From: Liolophura sinensis | Taxonomy: Eukaryota > Mollusca > Polyplacophora > Chitonida > Chitonidae | Assembly: GCF_032854445.1 (NCBI RefSeq) | Contig: NC_088305.1 | Span: 9,491,606-9,555,605, forward strand | Reading direction: 5' to 3' | DNA: 64,000 bases | In this document: piece after piece, positions 1 through 9,091 of the stretch | How positions within the stretch are numbered: the stretch's first letter is position 1 | How the letters are laid out: each line of letters opens with the position of its first letter | Translations under genes and position numbers: made by a program | Notes under the pieces: model-generated | What the model saw: the letters and a program-made list of their open reading frames with translations, nothing else | Told to the model about the DNA's origin: nothing | The model's database searches: none

Positions 1-7
1 GGAAATG

Positions 8-345
8 CATATAACAAGCTCCGATTGTTGGCCTGACCCTGACTTGCATATAGAGGGTGCAATAACCTTACATGTATTCATTGCAACCGGAGACAACTGT
101 ATCTCCGATAGAGACCAAACATAAGTTCAGCTGAAGAGATAAATCAGCTGCCTTTCCCGCAGGTGTTTTTGTTAGTCTGATAAATTTATACTTAAGGTGT
201 AAGTGATTTGTGTTAGGTTTATGGGTGTAGGAAACCGGTGTATTAGGTAAGCCTATAAACAAACGCCCGTCGCTGGAAAACCTTATAAACTTCGTGACAT
301 AAAGTTGCACCATCAAGAGCTTGAATTGAACACGGGACCTCGTGT
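8..345. repeat. Diverged tandem duplicate, copy 1
   Basis: This stretch matches 1178-1500 in the same orientation at an offset of about 1.17 kb. Shared landmarks include TTACATGTATTCATT at about 70, GGAGACAACTGTA and CCGATAGA just after it, and a later GGAAACGG/GGAAACCGG motif. The minus strand of copy 1 is open for 155 codons (68-535), but copy 2 does not keep that frame, so I do not call a gene. It may belong to the wider set of duplicated blocks in this window. Confidence 0.55.
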
Positions 346-377
346 ATTGGTCAAATGCCTGACCTTCAAGGTCAGTC

Positions 378-438
378 CCTCCGTTGTATAAGTGAAATAT
401 TCTTGAGTACGACGTAAAACACCAATCAAATAAATCAA
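378..438 (+). mobile_element. tSINE-1, 3' fragment
   Basis: A 5'-truncated copy of the tSINE-1 family. Only the distal body (GTATAAGTGAAATATTCTTG) and the tail (CACCAATCAAATAAAT) remain; the tRNA-like head is absent. Truncation at the 5' end is the usual result of incomplete reverse transcription. Confidence 0.75.
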
Positions 439-1177
439 AGCGAGGTAGTGTCAGCTTTAATTTTCTGAGCCAGAGGGGGTCCCTACTTCTGAATGAAAAA
501 TCAGTGCTATCTTGTATGCATTTGTGCATGTACATCTACGTTAATACATTCATACATGCCAGTACATACAAATACAGCTATATGTGTTGATCACTAGACC
601 ACGGTCCTCTCTCAACTATAGAGCGTTTAGACCATAGCAAAAGATAACACTTCTTCCAAGACGAAGGCGACTGTAACACGGAGCTAAGCTTGTAACGTAG
701 ATGTTGTAATGATTTTAAAGTATAGCGATTGATTTAAATTATACAATCTCCGGTTAAGCCGTAAGCTAGAACATGCCTGTAAAACCCTAGGTAACGGCGT
801 GCCACGTGACCTTTTAACATTTGATTCCTTCCAAGATTACAAATTAGCTTTCTGTCGTGGTTTATGACTTTTTGTGACCAGGTTCTGAGAATACATCACC
901 ACCAAGACGAAGACACTTTGTAACTGCCAATATCCGACCCCACCGCAGCCATTTACTAGGTGTTTACCTGGGTTAACTTAATAGCACTCTCGAGTTAAAC
1001 ACCTTATATATATCGGTTAACCCCGAGGCCTTGAAGACTTCGCAATCGTGTGTGCAAACGCTCTGAGCAGTAAACGCCAGAGAGATAAGCCATTATTCAA
1101 GAAGATATAGGCTCCACGTGTTCGGTCATATGATATGATAAACTTTCGACGAGGGCACGGTGTAGTGATAATTATAT
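439..1177. other. No feature recognised
   Basis: Unique-looking AT-rich sequence with no open frame of interest, no structural RNA and no repeat that I could match elsewhere in the window. Confidence 0.5.
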
Positions 1178-1500
1178 AAAGGCCCGACTGTTGCCGTTTT
1201 GTAGTTCATGACTTGTGTATGTTGGATGGGGCATCGTTACATGTATTCATTTCAACAGGAGACAACTGTACTTTCCGATAGAAACGGAGCATGTAGTGAG
1301 AGGCTGGATAAATTAACCGATATTGTTAGAGAGGTGTTATTTTTTCTTCCAGAAAGTCTTGCTTCAGAATAGGCTGATGTGTTTGGATTTTGTGGGTGAA
1401 GGAAACGGGAGGGTCAGGGATTAGCAAACGTCTCTCGTTAGATACCTGATATAATTCCTTACTTTAAGCTGCAGCAGTGAGAGCTGGATTCGGACTGATG
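1178..1500. repeat. Diverged tandem duplicate, copy 2
   Basis: Partner of 8-345, same orientation. Similarity is strongest around TTACATGTATTCATT (about 1240) and GGAGACAACTGTA, and weakens toward the end where small indels accumulate. No coding frame is shared by the two copies. Confidence 0.55.
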
Positions 1501-1610
1501 ACGTCCATGGTTATGGAACCGACAGTCATAGCGAGCTAGGGTTTTAGCCGTCTATACGAACGAGGTCTCAACTGTTCAATCAACAGTCAGAGCCACCTTA
1601 TAGTCCTCCT

Positions 1611-1977
1611 CGCTGATCAGAAGACACCGCGTGCAAACAGACAACAACTTTCCAAAATATCACATTATCAGGACAGGTTTTAACACACTTTCGTTCCAGC
1701 TTGGACAAGATAATGATACAATGCAGAATAAGACAGGGATCATGCAGAGAATTATTTTCAAATGCGAGAGGATTTCATATATTCGCTTTTAGCCCCGCAG
1801 CAGGTTTTATGTCCACATAAAGCGGTACTGGAGATCTGGCCACAGCATTGACGTCATTGGTGACGTAGTAATACGCAACACGAGCAACATGAACAGATTC
1901 CGTGGCAAAGTTTGAGCTTTCAGTTGGACATGCTCGTGGCTGGACAGATTGGTGTGTATGACAAGAAGAGCACAGAG
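1611..1977. repeat. Left arm of long inverted repeat
   Basis: The reverse complement of 2458-2813 over its whole length, separated from it by about 480 bp of non-matching spacer. The outer edge is CGCTGATCAGAAGAC on both sides. By eye the outer 180 bp differ at about 5 positions and the inner 175 bp at about 14. This arm carries an 11 bp insertion at 1897-1907. The arms are far longer than typical transposon terminal repeats and contain an exon-like segment, so an inverted local duplication is the simplest reading. Confidence 0.85.
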
Positions 1978-2016
1978 TACAGTCAATGGACCTCTCCAGT
2001 TACTTTTAGGTGCAAG
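1793..2016 (+). pseudogene. Frameshifted exon-like segment, inverted partner of 2449-2631
   Basis: The segment follows a pyrimidine-rich tract ending in AG (1791-1792) and ends at AAG before GTATTA (2017), so it has acceptor and donor signals in the right places. Conceptual translation contains FQLDMLVAGQIGVYDKKSTE, nearly identical to the minus-strand partner. An 11 bp insertion at 1897-1907 breaks the frame between the N-terminal part (containing RYWRSGHSID) and this motif, so as it stands it cannot be a functional exon. Downstream it stays open through a stretch absent from the partner (SQWTSPVTFRCK). I do not recognise the protein family. Differences between the copies are not concentrated at third codon positions, so decay or a non-coding origin remains possible. 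Confidence 0.4.
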
Positions 2017-2448
2017 GTATTACAATCACAGTTTACTATGACTTTGTGTTCAAGCTCAGTAATTTTCTCTTCATATACATTCTTGAGGATGAAGTTATAA
2101 GTAACATAATGTATGGAATTTTAATCTTCCTCCATTGTATTTTGGATTCATGTAAAGCATTTGGTAATCGATTATAGATAAATAAATAAATCAATGATTC
2201 GATAAAGTAGCCAATGAATTAGTTACTAATTCACGATCATATGCTTAAAAAAACACCCGAAAGAAAAAAACCTTCTTGAAAGGGATAATCTGTTGCCTGC
2301 TTGTATCGCATTTGTGTCATGCACGTGAAAGTGTTTAGATCTATTACAGTGATATCTGGGAAAATATAATGTCGCGAAAAACAATTCAGAGATGACGACG
2401 ACATCTAAAACAGTTCGAGTAAATGTGCTGGTAATCGATTCCCCGTAC

Positions 2449-2631
2449 ATCAACTGCCTCTGTGCTCTTCTTGTCATACACACCAATCTGTCCAGTCACG
2501 AGCGTGTCCAACTGGAAGCTCAAACTTCTGTTCATGTTGCTCGTGTTGCTTCTTACTACGACACCAATGATGTCAATGCCGTGGTCAGATCTCCAGTAGT
2601 GCTGTGTGTGGACATAAATCCTGCTGCGGGG
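2449..2631 (-). CDS. Putative internal exon of unknown protein
   Basis: Read on the minus strand, a pyrimidine tract ending TTTTAG (AG at 2633-2632) precedes about 61 open codons. The translation includes YWRSDHGIDIIGVVVRSNTS followed by the motif FQLDTLVTGQIGVYDKKSTE. A GT lies after GAT at 2448-2447. The composition is balanced and protein-like (alternating hydrophobics, few rare residues), unlike most random frames here. There is no start codon context, so this would be an internal exon. No family is recognised and no neighbouring exon could be joined to it with confidence. The broken inverted copy at 1793-2016 shows the segment has been duplicated. It could still be a pseudoexon. Confidence 0.35.
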
Positions 2632-2813
2632 CTAAAAGGGAAGATATGAAATCCTCTCGCATTTGAAAATAATTCTCTGCATGATCCCTGTCTTATTCTG
2701 CATTGTACCATTATCTTGTCTAAGGTGGAACGAAAGTGTGTTAAAACCTGTCCTGATAATGTGATATTTTGGAAAGTTGTTGTCTGTTTGCACGCGGTGT
2801 CTTCTGATCAGCG
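2458..2813. repeat. Right arm of long inverted repeat
   Basis: Reverse-complement partner of 1611-1977. It lacks the 11 bp insertion of the left arm, so its open frame stays intact. Sequence outside 2813 and inside 2458 no longer matches the left side. No target-site duplication is visible at the outer edges. Confidence 0.85.
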
Positions 2814-3082
2814 AATGACCGTAGTCTGGTGGTTAATGGAAGAAGTGCAGACTCGAGTTAAATCAGATCGGTCTCTAATGTTGCACTACAGCACTTCATA
2901 GAGAATCGATTCCACAGAGTATTGAATATATTGCACAATATGGTCGAAGCGGCTTTTAAACATAATTTTTCAATGAACAGTGTAATACAGAAAACCTCAT
3001 ATCAGTGTCTTTCTAGCAGATTTTGCTTAAAAGATGTGTACAAGCAAGAATATGTTTCCTATGCAAATAACACTATTATAGA
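2814..3082. other. No feature recognised
   Basis: AT-rich spacer between the inverted repeat and repeat element U1. Nothing identifiable. Confidence 0.5.
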
Positions 3083-3380
3083 CATCTAGCATATAGGGTA
3101 AATCCAGAACAGTGTAACAGCTGGCAAAAGGTCACGTAACCGGTGAAATACGACTTCTTATCAATTTACCTCCTGCTGTTAGGGTTTTATTTTAACTGTG
3201 CATGTTCAGAGGTAATAGCCAATTACACCCACGCCCCCCCCCCCCCTCCCCCAGCTCCACAGCTTAGGCAGAATTACACTAAAAAATGTAATGATGTTAA
3301 TGTATTAAACTTCAGTTGTCTAGAATCACTTAAGATACTAAGTTATCATCACATTTAATATAGAATAACATTAAAATAAT
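3083..3380 (+). repeat. Element U1 (one satellite unit plus tail)
   Basis: One copy of the approximately 80 bp unit seen in tandem at 58439, recognisable by CTGGCAAAAGGTCACGTAAC and CGGTGAAATACG, followed by a conserved tail: TCAATTTACCTC, AGGGTTTTA, a poly-C tract at 3232-3249, then GCAGAATTA and a short AT-rich end. The unit-plus-tail layout is shared with 29045-29265 and 58439-59180, so this is a dispersed element with a variable number of internal repeats. Confidence 0.7.
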
Positions 3381-3608
3381 GCATACTTATAAAGCCTGTC
3401 AAGGTATTAAATGGCCTCCAGCGACGACTGACAGCAACACAGCTTGACATCACCAGTCAAAGCGCGCTGTATGGACGGTACATATTTGTAATTTTAGTGA
3501 GACTATCGTCGCCTGGAGTCACCATAACGCAGGAAGAACTGAACGACATGCTGTGTCGTAAGTATGGTGTTGATTATATTACAACAGTGCCATTATTCTC
3601 AATCTATC

Positions 3609-3937
3609 GAGTGAGTGAGTGCTTGGGGTTTAACGTCGTACTTAACAATTTTCCAGTCATATGACGAGGAAGGAATCCTTACAGTGCCTCCATCTTGCAG
3701 GGTGGATTGCTGAACGCCAAGCAAGGAAGTTACAACTTCCTCTTTTAAGGTCTTAAGGTGTGACTCGATCCGGGATTGCCCCTACATCTACGGCTCCCGA
3801 AGCGGAAACTCTACGGAGCCGGTTTAAACCAATACAACCCTTCACTAATACAACCTTTAAGGTCATGGTGTGACTCGAGCCAGGATTGACCCTGGGTATA
3901 CTAAGCGAACGGTCTACCAGCTGTGCTACCGGGGCCG
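3609..3937 (-). mobile_element. tSINE-2 with two tandem tRNA-like heads
   Basis: Reading the minus strand, a tRNA-like head with a B-box-like GGTCAATCCTGG is followed by a second, partial head and then by the usual body (CGCTTGGCGTTCAGCA) and distal part (TCATATGACTGGAAAATTG), ending in a CACT-repeat tail at 3609. Much of the middle body is deleted. TATCGA occurs on both sides (3605-3610 and 3945-3950); this is a possible short target-site duplication but could be chance. The double head may reflect template switching or one insertion into another. Confidence 0.85.
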
Positions 3938-4201
3938 GTCAGTGTATCGATTTTAAAACCGAATAATAGAAAAAATTATGGGAATGCATTTCATTATATA
4001 CTATAGTAAACCAGACGTCTAGCACACACCAAAAGTTTTTAAATCGTGTTTGTCGAATGTGTATTAAGAACTTAATACACATCACATATCCGTTATTGTT
4101 CCGCTCACTTCACCTCGGTGCGACATGCGACAGAAGGGTTTACAGATAAATTGTTTTAGAATTTGTTTACAGTAACACTGAAAGCACAGAAAGTGAATTT
4201 T

Positions 4202-4239
<38 letters not shown>

Positions 4240-5896
4240 TAGTCAGGGATGAAAGCCCACCATTTTATAAACGAATCTGAGTTTTAGCAAGATTGTCATT
4301 CTTGCTGGGAATTGGGAACGCCAAAGTCGAATATGAGGTTGAACACCGTCGGTAGGGTACTTCAGTGGCACAGTCATATACTCATACTAACATATATAGG
4401 CCTAATTAGTTTAGATTTCCAAACAAGCGCAGGACCTACAGTCAGGTCAGGTGATCCAAGCCGAGAGTTGTGTTAAACACCTGTTTATATAGCCATGTTA
4501 TTCAATTATATGGATACATAATCACGTCGTCTTTACAATAACTTCAAACGGTTTACACAAATGACGGTTCCGTTGTCTTTTCAAGCTTGACCATCACAGA
4601 GTGAGACGGGATGCTTGTTGGAAGAATACAGTGGCGCTGACACTAATGATGGGCTGTGCCCTATCTTCATGACATTGCTCAACATGAAGTCATCGTAGTT
4701 ACGTGACCTGTAGCTCAGTGAAGTCCAGCTCAGACTCTATCGCTCTTGGCATTACTGGCTTACACATATTGTTGACTTATAGTTAGGCTACATCCATTTG
4801 TAACGGAATGGATCACTGGATGAAACCACCAATCGATGACGAGGTGAACGCATCAAAGAAAAACATGGATACAAAGATGTATGGAATGAATGAAACAATT
4901 AAATACATGAATGAAATGGATAAATTAAATGCGCGATAGGTGTAGAAGGAAAAGCCTTAATTCTTGAAGGAAAATCAAAGTAGATTACATGTAGCTACAG
5001 TAGTGTAAAGATTCATATTTGGTAGCATTGAACTCGTGAAATACAACCAATTTTTTTTCGTCTTTGCACTAAAATTTATTTCTTAATTCGGAAAGCGGGG
5101 ATGTTTTGGCTTTTGTACAAATGTTCCACCACAATGTGTGTGGTTGTGAATATGTTTATGTATGTAAAGCTGATACAGCTTTACATATTTAGTGTTGGAT
5201 CGGCCATTGTTTGGGAATATTCTTCCTGGTGACCTCCAGCTTGTGCATGTATCACCAAGCATCTTCCTTCTCCAGCCCCCATTTTAAACAATATCTAAAC
5301 TGACCATGTGCGTTCTGTCAAACGCTTAATCTGGACCATACGATAGGAATGACCTTGTATAACGACACTATAATACAAAATCTCTATGGCTAAACTTATT
5401 GTTTAACCCCCCAAAAAAACCCATCCATCATGTGAGTATGCACCGTAAGTCTACGTAGTCTCTAACTGCGCTGCGCACACTATGAGTGGGTGGGAGATAA
5501 CTCTGAGAAAACTTCACTGAGCATGATACATGTGAAACTCAACTGTACGAACTGTTTTTATTAACGAATAAGCAGGGAGTTAAGACGTGATAAAAATACG
5601 AAAGCTAAATGTTTAAAAACATCACAACTAACGTTCTACTGGCTGCTGTCAAAAGCTTGCGACCATTTTGGACGAGGTTATTATTTTTTATGAAATATCT
5701 TAAAACGTCACCCATTAAAACCATTTGATGGGATTTGTCAAGGGGTTTCTTTTTTGACAAAACTTGGATTTTGCTAGATCCTTTAAAGAGGACAAACCCT
5801 GTGCCTTCTTAAAAAGTTAATAGATCGTTCTATTACGTAAGTTTGTTTTTCCACCCACGCCTTGTTCTATATTACCCTTAAAGGACAAGAAAACAT
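3938..5896. other. No gene; homopolymer and a small hairpin
   Basis: Nearly 2 kb with no supported gene or dispersed repeat. It holds a run of about 33 T at 4206-4238 and a perfect 12 bp inverted repeat with a 3 base loop at 5161-5187 (arm TATGTAAAGCTG). I see no reason to assign the hairpin a function. Confidence 0.6.
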
Positions 5897-6576
5897 GAAA
5901 ATGACACCAAAATCAGATTTAAAAGCGTGAAAAACTTGTTTGCAAAATATGATCTTTAATATTTCTTTTTTCATGAGATGACGATATTTTAAAATATATA
6001 GCGCACGTTTGAGATCACTTTTTGGTATATATTGCATTTGCATCAAAAATGACACGAAAATCAGATTAAAACGCGTGAAACTTATTTCCAAATATGATCT
6101 TTGATATTTTTTGTCAATTTTTTTTCTTTCGTGAGACCGGTCCCGATAGCACAATTAGTAGGGCGTCCACTTCAGGAGCGGTAGATCCAGGGTCAATCCT
6201 GGGTCAAGTCACACCTAAGACTTGAGAAAGAGACTCTAAGAAAGAGGAAGTTGTATCTTCCTCGCTTGGCGTTCAGCATAGAAGCGATAGTGCAGCGACT
6301 GGACCTGTATCAGTATAATGACTCGGGCGGTGCGGCTTACTTCCCTTCGGTATGGCGTCTCAGTGAAGCAGCATTAAAAGAGCGGTGGGAATCCACCCTG
6401 CAACAAGGAGGCACATTACATGCACTCTAAGAATTCTTTTGTCGTCATATGACTAAAAAATTGTTAAGTACGACGTTAAACCCAAAGCATCCACTCACTC
6501 TTTCATGAGATAATGATATTTTAAAATGTATAGTGAGCGTTGCAGATCACTTTTTGGTATATATTATTTTTGCATC
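5897..6576. repeat. 149 bp tandem duplication split by a SINE
   Basis: Two units of about 149 bp begin AAAATGACACC at 5897 and AAAATGACACG at 6046. Each carries TATGATCTTT, CATGAGAT, GATATTTTAAAAT and GATCACTTTTTGGTATATAT. The second unit is interrupted at 6137-6500 by a tSINE-2 copy and resumes at 6501, which dates the SINE after the tandem duplication. Confidence 0.85.
6137..6500 (+). mobile_element. tSINE-2, full length
   Basis: About 364 bp. The tRNA-like head has A-box-like GATAGCACAATTAGTAGG and B-box-like GGTCAATCCTGG, followed by the family body (CTTGGCGTTCAGCA, GACTGGACCTGTATCAGTAT, CAACAAGGAGGCACATTAC) and distal TCATATGACTAAAAAATTG, ending in CACTCACTC. The flanking direct repeats TTTCGTGAGA (6127-6136) and TTTCATGAGA (6501-6510) are a 10 bp target-site duplication with one mismatch. 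The internal RNA polymerase III promoter boxes are what such elements use; activity cannot be judged. Confidence 0.93.
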
Positions 6577-7266
6577 ATAGTTTTCTAAATATGGACATGA
6601 TGCATGTCTAATAAATTGTAATTTATATTGTATTTAATATGAATTATGACAACATTTATGAAATGATTAAAATATAAATGATGAAAATCCACGTTGAACA
6701 CATTTGTTAGCTGAAAAGACCCAGTTCCAGTACAAATATATTTATTAAGCACGTGTAACATCCTCGTGTATAACATTGTTACACAAATAAAATATATACC
6801 AATAGGTGGTCCACAGTACCAACCATACAAATGTTGTTTTCAAGTGTCCGCTGGTGGACTAAGCATCTCCGAGATCTGGTGCCTTTGCATTGATATAATA
6901 TTATTGTATATTATCAATTTAAATGGGATGCCAACACAACATTTTCATGAACTCCAGATCAGTGACATCTAATGAGTTATAATTAACATCATTGCATTAT
7001 TTGTTCTGTACCTAATTATGCTTTGCCTATGATGCTAGGTGGCGTGTAATTTGCTACTCTTGATGCATTTACATGAACAGCTAGAATAAACCCTTACCTT
7101 TACTTTTTTAAGACTTCGATGAAGTTGCACCATAGAATTGATAATACCATACGTCTTTTACCCTGTTGTTTCACATTATAATCTCACGACGATATTCCGA
7201 CTACTGTTTGTTTTGAGACGTTTCTGTGCCTTTGTGAATCACAACCCATGAGAAATCACAGCTAAA

Positions 7267-7269
<3 letters not shown>
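6577..7269. other. No gene; short match to 54.7 kb
   Basis: No gene recognised. About 85 bp at 7020-7105 (GCATTTACATGAACAG then TAGAATAAA) matches 54668-54742 in the same orientation, so some old duplicated sequence lies here. Confidence 0.5.

Positions 7270-7354
<85 letters not shown>
7270..7354. repeat. (AT)n microsatellite
   Basis: About 85 bp of uninterrupted AT dinucleotides. Confidence 0.99.
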
Positions 7355-7356
<2 letters not shown>

Positions 7357-7493
7357 ATGAGCAGAGTAATGAAGTTTTCTATTCTATCAAGATTTATTTC
7401 TTTGCTCCCTTCTCTTTGTATAAAATCAGATAGGCCGTTTTAAGCACTACTCCACGACGACCTGTTTGGAAAGTCAACTTGAAATGAAACTTA

Positions 7494-7959
7494 AAGGCAA
7501 AGACCACTCTAAAATGAAGTTTATATCAGGTGAAAGACCATTAAGGACCGCCCAGGAAAATTGCTGGATTTAATTTTTAAAATTTTTAGAGATTTTAAAA
7601 GATCAGATTCTACGGTGGTCTGTTGCGACCCAGAATGTATCAATTACGTCACATCTATACTTTTTGTCTGAAATAATTTGTTTGAAAGTCAAATCGGCGA
7701 ATCCATTCGTAGATCTTTATTTATATGCATTTTGAATGATGAAATGTAGCATTCTAATGTGTATTATGCACATGTCTCTAAAACCTGATATGACCTCACT
7801 GGTCTCATTGTGGTCAAAAAAGGCCAACATACAATAATGTACTTAAATGCATTTTACTTGGTGAAACAAATGGTAAAATAATAAATGCAACTATTTTTCT
7901 TGACAGTCTTAATGGTCTATCATCTGATACATACTTCATTTCAGTATTTTCTTTGCCTG
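7494..7959. mobile_element. Non-autonomous DNA transposon, TA-flanked
   Basis: Imperfect terminal inverted repeats of about 50 bp: the left end reads AGGCAAAGACCACTC and AAATGAAGTTTATATCAGG, and the right end on the reverse strand reads AGGCAAAGAAAATACTG and AAATGAAGTATGTATCAGA; both reach GACCATTAAG. TA dinucleotides flank both ends (7492-7493 and 7960-7961), the target duplication used by Tc1/mariner elements. The interior of about 360 bp has no transposase-like frame, so it would depend on another copy for movement. Confidence 0.8.
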
Positions 7960-8583
7960 TAAGGATAGTAAATAACGTTACACGAGTATGCGGGTCAGAT
8001 TTGGTAACTCTTCGTGCCCCATAGAAGAAATGTTACTTTCGCGATAGCTGTCAGATTTAGGGGTGGAAGAAAACGACATATAACCTCCCACGTTCCACAC
8101 GTCACTCGCATATTTTGCCACGTGTGGTGTAAAATTAGTACGTCATTCTGATGGAAGGCATGGTGGTTTCTAACGAACATACGACTCAAGAATATTTTCA
8201 AGAGCACCGTTATTATCACCCAGATTATTGGTGGCATGTGAATCTGACAATTCCTTTTCTGAGATTCAATGTGCAACTCATGTGTTCTAGCGAATGAGAA
8301 ACGGGCAAACGGGACTTTCTTAGTCCTTCGAAAGTTTGTGTTAAACGTTGTTTTGACAATTGGCCTTGCGATTATTGACCCGGAACGTCCTTGTTGGTTG
8401 TCGGCTGGTATAGGAATGTCTGTTGCGACCTATAGATTCGAAGAGAAAAGATAAGTTTCCAATTGTAAATTTAAGGGATTTTGTCATTTTTTCTTTGTTT
8501 TGCTAGATACTGCTCCAGCTAAGCCCTTTTCCGCTTTTTTGTGTGCGTGACGGAATTAAGAATGTCCTCATTTGTTTGAAGAC
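7960..8583. other. No feature recognised
   Basis: Frames here are open by chance only. No repeat or gene identified. Confidence 0.45.
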
Positions 8584-8752
8584 CTGAATTGTTCTCGATC
8601 GTTCCGTTGGTATAAATTACGACGTTTGTCCGGAAAAAGAGCACATTAAAATGAAATCCAAGCGTCGGCATTACCGTTATATCTGTTTCAACTCTGGCAG
8701 TTTCTGTGAAGTTCCCATTTGAAGCTGTTTCAACCTTTATCTTCATGTCAGA
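8584..8752 (-). CDS. Putative internal exon, NFTETA-type
   Basis: On the minus strand an AG (8754-8753, context GTGTTAG) precedes about 56 open codons ending at CAG before GT (8583-8582). The translation begins SDMKIKVETASNGNFTETAR, continues through TVMPTLGFHFNVLFFRTN and ends near YTNGTIENNSG, with two N-glycosylation sequons (NFT, NGT) and alternating hydrophobics suggestive of a secreted beta-rich domain. The region around NFTETA recurs at 11132-11278 and more weakly at 13249-13443, on the same strand, with the exon-like segment starting at the same place relative to AG. Third-position bias between copies is not evident, so a dispersed non-coding repeat is an alternative. Family unknown. 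Confidence 0.35.
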
Positions 8753-8886
8753 CTAACACAGATCTATGGCTGTAGGACCGGTTGTTACGTCAAGATAAAT
8801 AGACTGTCAATGGATTCATCCAATACAATTGCACCTTATATACTGTGTGCGTGTAGGGACTTCACAAATTGTACTACCGGTTCCCG

Positions 8887-9091
8887 GGATCACGGAGCCT
8901 TCGTGCACTTAAGACAAAATTTCTATCATTAAAGTAGGTATGATCCTTTCTGTTATTTTAGCTGTAATTTGTTTTACATTAACTTAGCTGGAATGTACGA
9001 TGTCAAGCAATATTTAACTTTATTACGTAAGAAATAACAGCTTTAAAGAGATTTGAAATTTTGACTGAAACCTAAGATCGCTTCATGATCT
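8887..9091. mobile_element. Miniature inverted-repeat element, copy 1
   Basis: About 205 bp. Its right end, read in reverse, gives GATCATGAAGCGATCTTAGG then CAGTCAAAATTTCAAATC; its left end gives GGATCACGGAGC and AAGACAAAATTTCTATC. Nearly the whole element aligns to the reverse complement of 55234-55440, including AAAACAAATTACAGCTAAAA and AATAACAGAAAG. The termini are imperfect inverted repeats of about 40 bp. No coding capacity and no clear target duplication. Confidence 0.8.

Noticed and set aside
68-535. 155-codon minus frame as a gene
   Set aside because: It overlaps a tSINE-1 fragment, and the duplicate at 1178-1500 does not preserve the frame.
5161-5187. Perfect 12 bp hairpin as a terminator or regulatory RNA
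   Set aside because: A single small palindrome in AT-rich DNA with no adjacent gene; expected by chance at this scale.
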